64,000 nucleotides of DNA from an uncultured Bacteroidales bacterium (GTDB lineage Bacteria; Bacteroidota; Bacteroidia; Bacteroidales; Paludibacteraceae), in contig CACZVM010000005.1 of NCBI GenBank assembly GCA_902784585.1, positions 16,065-80,064 on the forward strand, in the 5' to 3' direction. A program made the position numbers and the translations under genes. The notes under the pieces are model-generated. The model saw only the letters and a list, made by a program, of their open reading frames with translations, was not told where the DNA came from and did no database searches. Shown here one piece after another: positions 25,172 through 34,200 of this stretch. Numbering within the stretch: position 1 is the first letter of the stretch; each line of letters opens with the position of its first letter.

Positions 25172-26592
25172 TCTCTTGTTATTACAGTTACATGACTGTT
25201 CTGCCAACCTCCGTTCTCACCGGTACGAACAAACTTGATGTCAGATTGCAGACCATTGTAGGCGGTTTGACCATGGAGATATGCTACCAGCATCTTCATC
25301 AAATCGTATCCCAGCTGATCGTAGCGCGGCGTAACTGACACATGTTCGTTGACGAAATAGTGTTTCCACTCCGCCTCGTAGGCATCGGTGTCACTGTTGG
25401 AATTAAACATAGAGGTATATACTTGCGGCAGTCGGATCTGCTCTTTCTGCCATGAGTACTGGCTGACGATGCGGATTCGATAGCCGGCTGCCTGCAGCAT
25501 CTCCAGATGGGGGATAAGCGGACGTACGTGCTGGTAGCGATCGCTATGGAGAATGATGAGGTTCTCCTTCTCCTTGCTCAAGGCGTAGGCGGCTGAGTCG
25601 GCCATCAGGTCGCGCAGGGCAAGTCCGGTATAGGAGATGCCGTTGGCCCGCATCTGCCTGCGTAGAGTGCGGATGGAGGAAGTCATGTCGGCTTCTCGCA
25701 CTTCGACAGCTACGTAATGCAGATCTTTGGTCTGCAGCCATCGGCAGAGGCTGTCCGCCTCCTGACGATCCGTAGCATTGAACTGCATCAGTTGCGGGTG
25801 TCCGTTCAACTCCAGATCATTACTGAAGGGGATAAGCAGGGGCACATTATGGATTGTGGCCCAACTGGTCATCCGTTCTATCTGGATAGGATAGACAAGT
25901 CCGAGTATACCGCGGACGCTGTCAAGCAGGGTGCTGTCGCACAGTGCGTTCACGCGACGCTCGCTACGCTCGGTGTCGTAAACACGGAGGCGATAAATCG
26001 TGCTGTCGTTTTGCAGTTCGTGCAAGGCAAGCAATGCGCCCTGGTAGAACTCCAGCATCTTCTCCGCATTCGTGCTGCGCTTGATCTGCTGACTCTCGAA
26101 GGGCAGCATCAGTGCCAGTTCAATCACTTGCTTCTCCGGCAGAGGAAGCGTGTCGATGGTCAGGATAGTATCGATAGCGAGCGGGAGTGTGTCTGCATTT
26201 GCCGGTGTCTTGTCTGCGACGATGGGTGTCTCTTTCTGTTCTACAATCACCGGAGTCGGTTGAGGAGGAAGATCGCGTACTTCCGTCTTGACGACAACGG
26301 CTTCTGTCTGTCTGACCACTCTGCGGCCGGAAGGAATCAGGATAGTCTCGCCGAAATGGAGTCCGCGTTGTTTGAGTTGCGGGTTCATACGGATGATCTC
26401 GCTCTGCGGCACGTTGAAGTTAACGCCCACACGATAGAGGCCGATGCCTTTCTCCACTTCATACTTATAGACGATCTCTCCGTCAATCGTATCCGTGGGG
26501 CAATTTATCTCGCTTTCCACCGGGGTTTGTGCCCAGAGCGGTGCGGCCGCAATGACGGCCATAATCCATATTAGAATGCGGTTATTTCTCAT
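25168..26592 (-). CDS. LysM protein with receptor-type (periplasmic binding) domain
   Basis: A 474-residue periplasmic or surface protein. A signal peptide (ILIWIMAVIAAAPLWAQ) is followed by one LysM domain (YEVEKGIGLYRVGVNFNVPQ, SEIIRMNPQLKQRGLHFGET), a Thr/Pro-rich linker and then, from about residue 155, a type I periplasmic-binding fold (VIELALMLPFESQQ, MLEFYQGALLALHELQ, LVYPIQIERMTSWATIHNVP). It looks like a peptidoglycan-attached ABC-type receptor without ABC partners nearby. Its start overlaps gldG by 11 nt. It is widespread in Bacteroidota by recollection; its ligand is unknown. Confidence 0.82.
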   Translation of the reverse strand: MRNNRILIWIMAVIAAAPLWAQTPVESEINCPTDTIDGEIVYKYEVEKGIGLYRVGVNFNVPQSEIIRMNPQLKQRGLHFGETILIPSGRRVVRQTEAVVVKTEVRDLPPQPTPVIVEQKETPIVADKTPANADTLPLAIDTILTIDTLPLPEKQVIELALMLPFESQQIKRSTNAEKMLEFYQGALLALHELQNDSTIYRLRVYDTERSERRVNALCDSTLLDSVRGILGLVYPIQIERMTSWATIHNVPLLIPFSNDLELNGHPQLMQFNATDRQEADSLCRWLQTKDLHYVAVEVREADMTSSIRTLRRQMRANGISYTGLALRDLMADSAAYALSKEKENLIILHSDRYQHVRPLIPHLEMLQAAGYRIRIVSQYSWQKEQIRLPQVYTSMFNSNSDTDAYEAEWKHYFVNEHVSVTPRYDQLGYDLMKMLVAYLHGQTAYNGLQSDIKFVRTGENGGWQNSHVTVITRE

Positions 26593-28216
26593 ATTTTCTT
26601 CTTCGTATTAGTTGAACTATCAGTCCGATGAGTGCCAGCATAGCAATCGGACTCAGCGTACTTATCCACTGTATTTTCATTCGTTCGTCATGTGCCCGCT
26701 TGTCGTTGAGCAGACGTAGCGCGACGTTTTTCTCGCGCAGGCTGATCAGTCCGTCTGCATCGGTGAGCCAAAGTACGGCATTGACCATGAAGTCACGATT
26801 GCTGAATTGCATGCCGCTATAGCGATCGTAGCCCATGGGTAGCGGTTGTCCCTGCTGCAACTCGTTTCCGGCGATGCTACCGCATCCAATGACGACTTGG
26901 CGTGACTTCTTCCCTTGCTTGACAATAGGCTCGCCATGGATAATTCCCTCGGGCGTCATGCGATGGGCAAAGGCACTCGCGAATGCACCTTCAAGTGAGA
27001 CGGCCACTGGTACGTATTGGAACTTGAACTGCGACATGTCAGGGTTCATATCACTCAGGTTGACTTCACCGGGTGTGCCCGTAAGACGTGTGGCAGTGCT
27101 GGTGGCCAAAAGCACTCGTTTCTCAATGCCATCCTCGCCGCCTACAGCGTCAATCGGACAGACGAACATGCTGCTGACTTGTCCCAGATTCTTGGTGATG
27201 GGACTACCTTGACTGGTCAGGAGTAGCGGTGCGTAGGTCCAGGGTAGGGGCTGGAAGTTCGGTTGTTGCGGATCGCTTGACACATTAACGGGTATGGGCA
27301 GGCACTGTATGTCTTGGACGAGGGCAGGGTTGACACGGACGCCGTAACGGAAGAGCATGTCGGTGATGCCCAAGTCCAGTGCAACGATAGGCGTGAAGCC
27401 TTCTTGCTGCAACACCTGTTCGCTGAACCGCACACCGTCGATGGCCCAGAGGAGTGCACCTCCCTGCATCAGGTATTGATCGAGTACGAACTTCTCCTGG
27501 TCGGAGAATGCACGTTGCGGCCCTACAATCATTACGGCCTTGTAGCCATCCAACATGTGCGCGTCGATGGCCGACGAATCGTCTGTGGCCATGATGCTGC
27601 CACGGTCCACCTGGTAGTAGCGGCTCAGCGCACGCATCAGGTCGTAGGTATGCGCCTCATCCGGTTCTCCGTGCCCCTCAAGGATGGCTACGCGAGGTGT
27701 CTCTGTCTGTTGGAGCAGATGGAGCGCTTCGGCGAAGGCAAACTCGAGGTTCTCGATGCTCGCGTTTAGGTTCTCTTCGCCACTCAGGCCTCGTGTGTTC
27801 TTGAGTAAAGCCACCGGTGCTCGTCTGCCCTTGTAACGCATGAGCGCGTAAGGATAGACGGTCGTCTGGGCAGTCTTTCCGTTCTGCTCTCGTTCGTGGA
27901 TGACGATAGGAGACAAGCCGAGTGAGTCCGGCAGGTCGTTGGAGCCGGTAGAGATGCGGAGGTCGGCATAGACATCCATCTCGTCCAGTGTCTCACGTGT
28001 GGCTTTCTGCAGACGCCGGAAACCGGCGTTGAGGTCGCCCTGTAGGAACAGCGTCACTTCGATGGGCGCGTCTGTTTGCAGCAACAGTTGCTTGGTAGCC
28101 TCGTTGAGACTATAGTGCTTGTCATCCGTCAAATCCCAACGAACGACGAAAACCTGTGCCAGTATGTTTACCAGCACGACGCCAAGCAATACTATGACTG
28201 CATTACGCCACCTCAT
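26582..28216 (-). CDS. gldG: GldG, gliding-associated ABC transporter accessory protein
   Basis: GldG is the ABC_transp_aux-type partner of GldF and GldA in Bacteroidota. The 544-residue product has an N-terminal helix (NAVIVLLGVVLVNILAQVFV), the typical WDLTDDKHYSLNEATKQLL, EVTLFLQGDLNAGFRRLQK and VAILEGHGEPDE segments, a large periplasmic domain and a C-terminal helix (LSPIAMLALIGLIVQLIR) with a basic end. No gldF is next to it: the upstream neighbour is a parvulin gene. In species that do not glide its job is unresolved. Confidence 0.88.
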   Translation of the reverse strand: MRWRNAVIVLLGVVLVNILAQVFVVRWDLTDDKHYSLNEATKQLLLQTDAPIEVTLFLQGDLNAGFRRLQKATRETLDEMDVYADLRISTGSNDLPDSLGLSPIVIHEREQNGKTAQTTVYPYALMRYKGRRAPVALLKNTRGLSGEENLNASIENLEFAFAEALHLLQQTETPRVAILEGHGEPDEAHTYDLMRALSRYYQVDRGSIMATDDSSAIDAHMLDGYKAVMIVGPQRAFSDQEKFVLDQYLMQGGALLWAIDGVRFSEQVLQQEGFTPIVALDLGITDMLFRYGVRVNPALVQDIQCLPIPVNVSSDPQQPNFQPLPWTYAPLLLTSQGSPITKNLGQVSSMFVCPIDAVGGEDGIEKRVLLATSTATRLTGTPGEVNLSDMNPDMSQFKFQYVPVAVSLEGAFASAFAHRMTPEGIIHGEPIVKQGKKSRQVVIGCGSIAGNELQQGQPLPMGYDRYSGMQFSNRDFMVNAVLWLTDADGLISLREKNVALRLLNDKRAHDERMKIQWISTLSPIAMLALIGLIVQLIRRRKYEK

Positions 28217-28230
28217 TCTCTACTCGTAAT

Positions 28231-28263
28231 TGTCTCGATAATGTCTCGATAGTGTCTCGATAA
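28231..28263 (-). repeat. Period-11 array in front of gldG
   Basis: Three near-perfect 11-nt units (tgtctcgataa, tgtctcgatag, tgtctcgataa) in the 56-nt spacer between the parvulin gene and gldG. The same TCTCG family occurs at 36576-36608 and, as its complement, at 62462-62516. Confidence 0.9.
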
Positions 28264-28272
28264 AAGTGTGGG

Positions 28273-30069
28273 TTATTTCTTGATTTGTTCCCACACAGTT
28301 TGATCGATGACGACGGGATATTTGGCACGAAGGGCTTTGATCCATTCGGCTTCCAGATAGTCCTGATAGTCGGTGGTCACTTTGCCTTTCTCGTCGCTCC
28401 AGGTCTCAGGCGCTTTGAGTTTCTTGCCGAGGCAGATGACTACCGGCAGTTGCTCGGAGGGCGTGAATTCAGCCTTTTTCAGCTTGAAGCCGAATTTGTC
28501 TATAGCTGCGTTCTTGCCCTGTTCCCACAGACCGTGTTGCACCTTGACGTATTGTACGCTGTCGGTGTTGAGGCGGCGCGTGATATAGGCGTTGATGCTG
28601 TCGGCTTCGGCGCTCTTGATGATGGCCTTGGCTGCTTTGGCACTGCTCTTGTCTTTGCACTGCAGCAGATAGCCTTTCCAGCGCGGTTGCTCCCAAGGAT
28701 AATTCTTCTTGTTGGCCAGGAAGTACGTCTGAAGGCCGATGGTGTCTTTGGCAGCTTTGTCCCATACTTCGCGCAGCGATACTTCGAAGAGCAGAATGCC
28801 GTCGTGGTACTCTTTGACAAGGTTCCTGAGGTCGGCGTATTTGTCCTCGAGGTGCTCGTCGGCATAAGCCTTGACATCAGCGTCGCTCATCTCAGCGGGC
28901 AGGTTGTACTCGGCACGGGTCTTGCGGATAAAGCTCTTCTCCGCCTCCTTCATGCGCTCGTCTCGTTGTACCTGACGTAGGATCTGAGCGCGCATTGAGT
29001 CGAGCGGTTGGATGCCGCGTTGTCCCTCTTTGAGGATGATGTGCCAGCCGTAGGCGGAGCGAATGGGTTGGCTGATCTCGCCATCTTTGAGGCTGAAAGC
29101 TGCATCCTCGAAGGGCTTGACCATCATGCCTTTGCCGAACCAGTTGAGATCACCGCCACGTGCGCTACTGCCGCGGTCGTCGGACTCCAGTTTAGCCACT
29201 TCGGCGAAGTTCTCTGCCGTGACGATGGCACGGATAGAGTCGATCTGCGCTTTCTTGACAGCAGCAGTGCTATCGGCCTGCTTGAGTTGTTCGGGATCCG
29301 CCTCGTTGGCGCGCGGCACCATCTTCATGATATGACGAGCACGCACCTCTTCGTGATCACGCTCCTCCTCCACCAGCACAATGTGGAATCCGTATTGAGT
29401 GCGGAAGACCTCGCTGATTTGTCCGACGGGTGTAGCGTAGACGGCCTCCTCGAGCGGATAGACATAACGGAACGGAGTGATCCATCCGAGTTCGCCTCCG
29501 GTCTCCTGTACACTCGGGTCGGTGCTGAGTTCACGTGCAACAGCATCAAATGCCTCCACCTTCTGGCGCACGAGTTTAGCCCGTTTGCCTTTGCCTTTCA
29601 TCACACCTTTGCCGATGGTGACGCGTTCGCGTGCCTCGTTGATCTTGGCTTGTGCTTCGGCCACAGCAGCGCTGTCTGCGCTGGCGGGGCATTGGATAGC
29701 AATGTGGGCAGCGCGACGATCTTTGGCCATATGACGCCAACTCATCTCCACGAGGCTGTCGATGGCCTGTTGATCTTGGAGGTACTTCGGCGTAGCCTGT
29801 GCGCGGTAGCCTTTCAGCTCTTTAAGGAAAGCCTCGGTGGTGTCAATGCCTTGTTGCTCGGCTTCGATCACTTTGAGTTTGAAATTGATGAACATGTCAA
29901 GGTACTCGTCCATCGTTTTGGGGTCAACCGCACCGGCCTGGTTGTTTTTCTCATAGATATAGAGAAACTCCTCTGCACTAACGGGTTGACCGTTGATAGT
30001 CATAAGCGTTTGAGCCTGCATAGCGAGGCCCATCCAACCGGCGACTAATACCAATACTAATTTCTTCAT
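28273..30069 (-). CDS. Parvulin-type peptidyl-prolyl isomerase, SurA-like
   Basis: A periplasmic chaperone of 598 residues. A signal peptide (MKKLVLVLVAGWMGLAMQ) precedes a helical region, then two parvulin domains: one with HIAIQCPA, GELGWITPFRYVYPLEEA and GQISEVFRTQYGFHIVLVEE, the second with RHIMKMVPRANE, GDLNWFGKGMMVKPFEDAAF and PIRSAYGWHIILKEGQRG. A long C-terminal part follows. It most likely helps outer-membrane proteins fold. MKKL at 30069 is taken over the ATG two codons upstream. Its promoter at 30117-30148 is shared back to back with nrnA. It may read through into gldG. Confidence 0.92.
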   Translation of the reverse strand: MKKLVLVLVAGWMGLAMQAQTLMTINGQPVSAEEFLYIYEKNNQAGAVDPKTMDEYLDMFINFKLKVIEAEQQGIDTTEAFLKELKGYRAQATPKYLQDQQAIDSLVEMSWRHMAKDRRAAHIAIQCPASADSAAVAEAQAKINEARERVTIGKGVMKGKGKRAKLVRQKVEAFDAVARELSTDPSVQETGGELGWITPFRYVYPLEEAVYATPVGQISEVFRTQYGFHIVLVEEERDHEEVRARHIMKMVPRANEADPEQLKQADSTAAVKKAQIDSIRAIVTAENFAEVAKLESDDRGSSARGGDLNWFGKGMMVKPFEDAAFSLKDGEISQPIRSAYGWHIILKEGQRGIQPLDSMRAQILRQVQRDERMKEAEKSFIRKTRAEYNLPAEMSDADVKAYADEHLEDKYADLRNLVKEYHDGILLFEVSLREVWDKAAKDTIGLQTYFLANKKNYPWEQPRWKGYLLQCKDKSSAKAAKAIIKSAEADSINAYITRRLNTDSVQYVKVQHGLWEQGKNAAIDKFGFKLKKAEFTPSEQLPVVICLGKKLKAPETWSDEKGKVTTDYQDYLEAEWIKALRAKYPVVIDQTVWEQIKK

Positions 30070-30116
30070 ATACATAGAATTTTAAATATTTTTTTGTATT
30101 CCATACAAATAGCCCG

Positions 30117-30148
30117 CAAAATTACAAAAAAATTTTGATATGTGCAAA
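30117..30148 (-). promoter_or_regulatory. Promoter of the parvulin gene
   Basis: Minus-strand TTTG (30145-30148) and TAATTTTG (30117-30124), spacer 20 nt. Its -33 box and that of the opposite promoter together form the 15-bp TTTGATATGTGCAAA. Confidence 0.82.
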
Positions 30149-30164
30149 TAAATTTGTATCTTTG
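30134..30164 (+). promoter_or_regulatory. Promoter of the NrnA gene
   Basis: TTTG (30134-30137) and TATCTTTG (30157-30164), spacer 19 nt. It overlaps the divergent parvulin promoter in a symmetric core that is repeated exactly at 54457-54471. Confidence 0.82.
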
Positions 30165-30180
30165 CACAAATTTTACGACT

Positions 30181-31230
30181 ATGAACACCCCAATATCTCC
30201 TGAATTAGTGTCGAAGGCGCACGAAGTGCTTGCAGAAGCACAGCGTGTAGTCATCTTCACGCACATGGGTCCGGACGGTGATGCCATCGGTTCGTCGCTG
30301 GCCCTGCGTCATTATCTGGAATCACGTTCTACAGCTACTCAGGCGACCGTGATCGTGCCTAATGATTTTCCGGATTTTCTGGCATGGATGCCAGGGGCGG
30401 ACCAGATACTGGTGTATGAGGGTCATGCGGAGCAATGCGACCGTTGTCTGGACGAAGCGGATGTGGTGGTTTGTCTGGATTTCAATGATCCTCGGCGTAT
30501 AGGGCCTGTCGGAGAGAGAGTGCAGCAAAAACCGTGCCCAAAGGTGATGATAGATCATCATTTGTATCCGACGGATTTTGCGACGGTCTTGATTTCGGAC
30601 CCAGCGGTTTCATCGACATGCGAGTTGGTGTATTATTTCCTGCGTCAAAGGGAGGGCGAGTCGTGGCATCCCTCGCCGGAGATAGCCAATTGTCTGTACA
30701 CCGGATTGATGACAGATACCGGTAATTTCTCGTATAACAGCAATCGGCCGGAACTATATGAGATCATCGCGGAACTGATGCGTGCGGGGATACAGAAAGA
30801 TGTCATCTATGATCGCGTCTTCAATCAATATTCGGCCGACCGGATGCGTCTGATGGGGTATTGTCTATACAAGAAGATGCGTCTCTACCCGGAGCATCAT
30901 ATGGCACTAATCACTTTGTCGATTGACGAATTGAAACAATTCAACTACAAGCAAGGCGATACCGAAGGTATCGTTAACCTGCCGCTGCAGATGGGAGATA
31001 TCTTCTATTCGGTCTTTATGCGTGAGCAGGAACCGAAGCCGGGGACCACGAAGAATGTGGTGAAGGTGTCATTCCGTTCGCAAGGAGACAGGCCCGTGAA
31101 TGTGATGGCGGCAGAAGTATTCCGTGGCGGAGGACATGCGAATGCGTCGGGCGGTGATTTCTACGGATCAATACATACTGCTGCGCGTTTGTTCTTGCGC
31201 GAGTATCCGAAGTATTTTAAGAAGGAATAA
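30181..31230 (+). CDS. nrnA: DHH-family phosphoesterase, NrnA-like (oligoribonuclease/pAp phosphatase)
   Basis: A 349-residue DHH/DHHA1 enzyme that degrades short oligoribonucleotides and can act on pAp. Metal-site motifs are HMGPDGDAIGSSLALRHY, VVCLDFND, KVMIDHHLYP (the DHH) and CLYTGLMTDTGNFSYNS; the DHHA1 end has FRSQGDRPVNVMAAEVF and GGGHANASGG. The ATG at 30181 fits the promoter; an upstream in-frame ATG lies inside it. It is the only gene between its promoter and a strong palindromic terminator. Confidence 0.9.
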   Translation: MNTPISPELVSKAHEVLAEAQRVVIFTHMGPDGDAIGSSLALRHYLESRSTATQATVIVPNDFPDFLAWMPGADQILVYEGHAEQCDRCLDEADVVVCLDFNDPRRIGPVGERVQQKPCPKVMIDHHLYPTDFATVLISDPAVSSTCELVYYFLRQREGESWHPSPEIANCLYTGLMTDTGNFSYNSNRPELYEIIAELMRAGIQKDVIYDRVFNQYSADRMRLMGYCLYKKMRLYPEHHMALITLSIDELKQFNYKQGDTEGIVNLPLQMGDIFYSVFMREQEPKPGTTKNVVKVSFRSQGDRPVNVMAAEVFRGGGHANASGGDFYGSIHTAARLFLREYPKYFKKE

Positions 31231-31262
31231 GAAAAGAAGCGACCCGCGGGTCGCTTCTTTTC
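31231..31262. terminator. Bidirectional terminator, perfect 32-bp palindrome
   Basis: GAAAAGAAGCGACCCG followed exactly by its reverse complement, with A-run and T-run at the ends. It lies between the convergent stop codons at 31230 and 31266 and can work in both directions. Confidence 0.92.
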
Positions 31263-31265
31263 TGT

Positions 31266-34200
31266 TTATTGCACTCGTGTGCCGCGTGCATCGTAGATGC
31301 GACCGTCGCGGATAATATATAGGCGACCGTCTATCATGCGTTTGCGTACGTAGTCACGCGAGTTGTCGTCGGTAACGGGATCGAGGGCCGTAGGCGTTTC
31401 TTGCACCGGTGAGATCTCGAGCCAGAAACGTCCGTTGTGCGTGCCCTGACTCAGCGTGGCGGTGTACGTCAAGCCTGTGCTGAGGTTGGTACGCATGCCG
31501 GACAGTGAATCGATGAGCGTGATACCTATACCGTCGCTGCCGTCTGGTAGTGCGAAAGTATAGTCGCCTGCTTGGTCCGCCTTGGAGAGCACAACACCCA
31601 ACGGAATCAGCGTGGTCTCTTCGGTATGAAGCGACATGCTATTGGCTGCCACTTGCTCGTTGCCTACGAAGGAATAGAGGTAGGCGTGGTTGTACTTAGG
31701 CTCTTTGCTAAGGTCCTGTCCGAAATCGAAGGAGTCGGTCACTTGTTCCATGGTGCTCATGCGAATGTAGGTCTGATCTTCGAATGTACCCTCTCGCTCC
31801 AGCGTGAGACGCCATGTGTAGTCAATGGTTTTCGTCTGTCGACGGGCTACGATGGATGATGTGTTGGGCTTGCCTACCACTTTCTGCCAATAGATAGCAC
31901 TACTACATTGCACCAGATAAGCGAATGTCGGGCGGAAGTGGAAGGGGTGAGTAGAACGTGGCGTGAGAGAGTTGTCGGTGGTGTTCCACTCGTAGAGGAA
32001 AGGTAGTGAGCCGGTGACAATCTCCCATTGGGGATGAGGTTGCCAAGCGATGTTCTCACCGCCTTCGCCAGTAAGTACTTCCATGGTGTAATCATTATAT
32101 CCAGGCACTCCGATGCATCGCCAGTAACTGTCTTTGATGGTGTGATCCATCTCAGGATGAAGTCCATCTGAATTATGGTTGATCTGGCACTGGTATTCCT
32201 CGCCCAGGGCAGGGAGTGTGGCCTCCGATGTTGCGATTGTTTCTATATGCATATTAGACGGGAAGAACAGCTCGACATTATGGATCTGGTTGAGCCAGAA
32301 GGTGGTGGTGTCGTTGTACTCCATCTGGCTGAGATCGAGGCTAAGTAGGTAACCTTCGTTCGCTTTGAGCACGAAGGTGTTGTGGTCGATGCCTAATTCG
32401 GAGTGGATGTAGTCCCAGTTGGTACAATCGTGATTGAAGCAATTGTCGGCAAAATAACCTTGCTGTGCGCGGCGTAGGCCGTTGTAGCGGGATATGATCC
32501 ATTGCTCACCGTAAGTGCCGAAGCCAAACACATCACTTAGGTTGACATCAAACGGGAAGGAGATGAAATAGTGCTGACGTTCAAAGACCGGTATCTGTTC
32601 TCCACCTATCAAGAGGGGATGGTAGGTGGCTATTTGCTCGTCGGTGAGGCAGTGCTCTTTTATTTCATCCTCGGTGTCACCTGGGCCGCGACGTCGGTTG
32701 TTGAGTGTCCAACGGTTGAACTTCATCACACCGTAGACGGTTCTTACGTCCGAAAGTTTGCTATCGTCGTTAGTCATAGTGATGCAGTCGGCATCTTTTT
32801 GATGATCACGAATGATCATAGCGTCTGCCTCAATCTGCTGAGTTCCCGTTATGTCGCCACTTGGCATCCATGCAGTCACCAAACGATTGGTCTTGAAGTC
32901 ATAGATGATACGCATTTTTTGTGGAGTGGTACTATATGATTCTCCTCCCAAAATCTTTATGGCATGGTCTGAAGAAAAGTCATCAAAGAATTCATCTCCG
33001 CCATCACCACGGAAATATTGTGCATCTTTGGGTTCGACTGTTGTGTAGCAAGCGTAGAGCTTGGCGTAGGTGCCAGGCACGACCTTGATGTAGGATTCGT
33101 AAATCCAGTTCTGGTCGTCGTGCAAGAGGACTGCGTTTGCTTCGAGATTAGCGGTCGCGGGGATGGCGTTGCCGTCTTTGTCCTTCAGTCCTGCGTCGCC
33201 AACGAGTACGAGGAATCTTTTGGCGACGTTGGTCGCCGAGGCAACATATGCACGGCAGATTTTGTTGGTATGCCAGTTCCACATAAAGCGGATGTTGGCA
33301 CTATACATGTCGGCGGTAGGATCAGTATCGGGTTTGCCGTCTTTTCCACGATGTTCAGCCATCAACTCGCCATCAGGATGTGCAGGGTCATCCGCATAGA
33401 TGTTTTCGTATTCGTTATTATAATCTTGAATCAGTGTGTCGGAGATACAGGGGCTGTAGTCGTTGGCGATGCAGAACATGACGTTGGTACCACGCGGACA
33501 CCATTTGGCCTTGTAGTGGCTGAATTTCTCACCAAAACTATTCTGTTCGCTTTCAGAGAAAGCAGAGTAGGTCATCTTATGGTCGTAGTCGTTGCGATAA
33601 TTGCCCCATTTGCTGTGGAGTGCCCCACAACGGATATAATATGGACCGGTATATTTCTCGATCTTGACAAGGCTCATTGCACCACCGGACTGATGAACGA
33701 TGAGGTTGTAAACTCCCGATTCCTCTACAGCCGGATCGTCGTTGATGTTGATAGGAGAGGTGGGCGTTCCCCATGACACCTCGCCTGTCGTGCTGTTGAT
33801 GCCAGTTACTTTGCGGAATTGGATAGTCGGGGACGATCCTTTGCTGATGAAGAACGAGACGGTATCGGTAGCGCCCTCTTCGGAATAGATGACGCGGGAA
33901 GGATGAGACCATGCCGCAGTGTGTGGACCTTTCGACCAAGTAGCCAAATCTTTGTAGACAACCTGGAAGTCACCGGTCTTGGTGGGATAATGTACACCCA
34001 CTACATAGTTGTAGCCGTTCTTGTTGGCGAAGGACAATGTGAAGGTATAGGTACCCGCAGCGGTAGTAAGGAGTCCGCACTTGGATGTGCTTGTCTTGAA
34101 CTCCCAAGGTGTTTGTCCAACATCGCCACTATTACCGTTTTTCATAATGCCGTTGTTGCCGAACCATTGATTGTCAGCGCGATAGATCTTAAAACCATAG

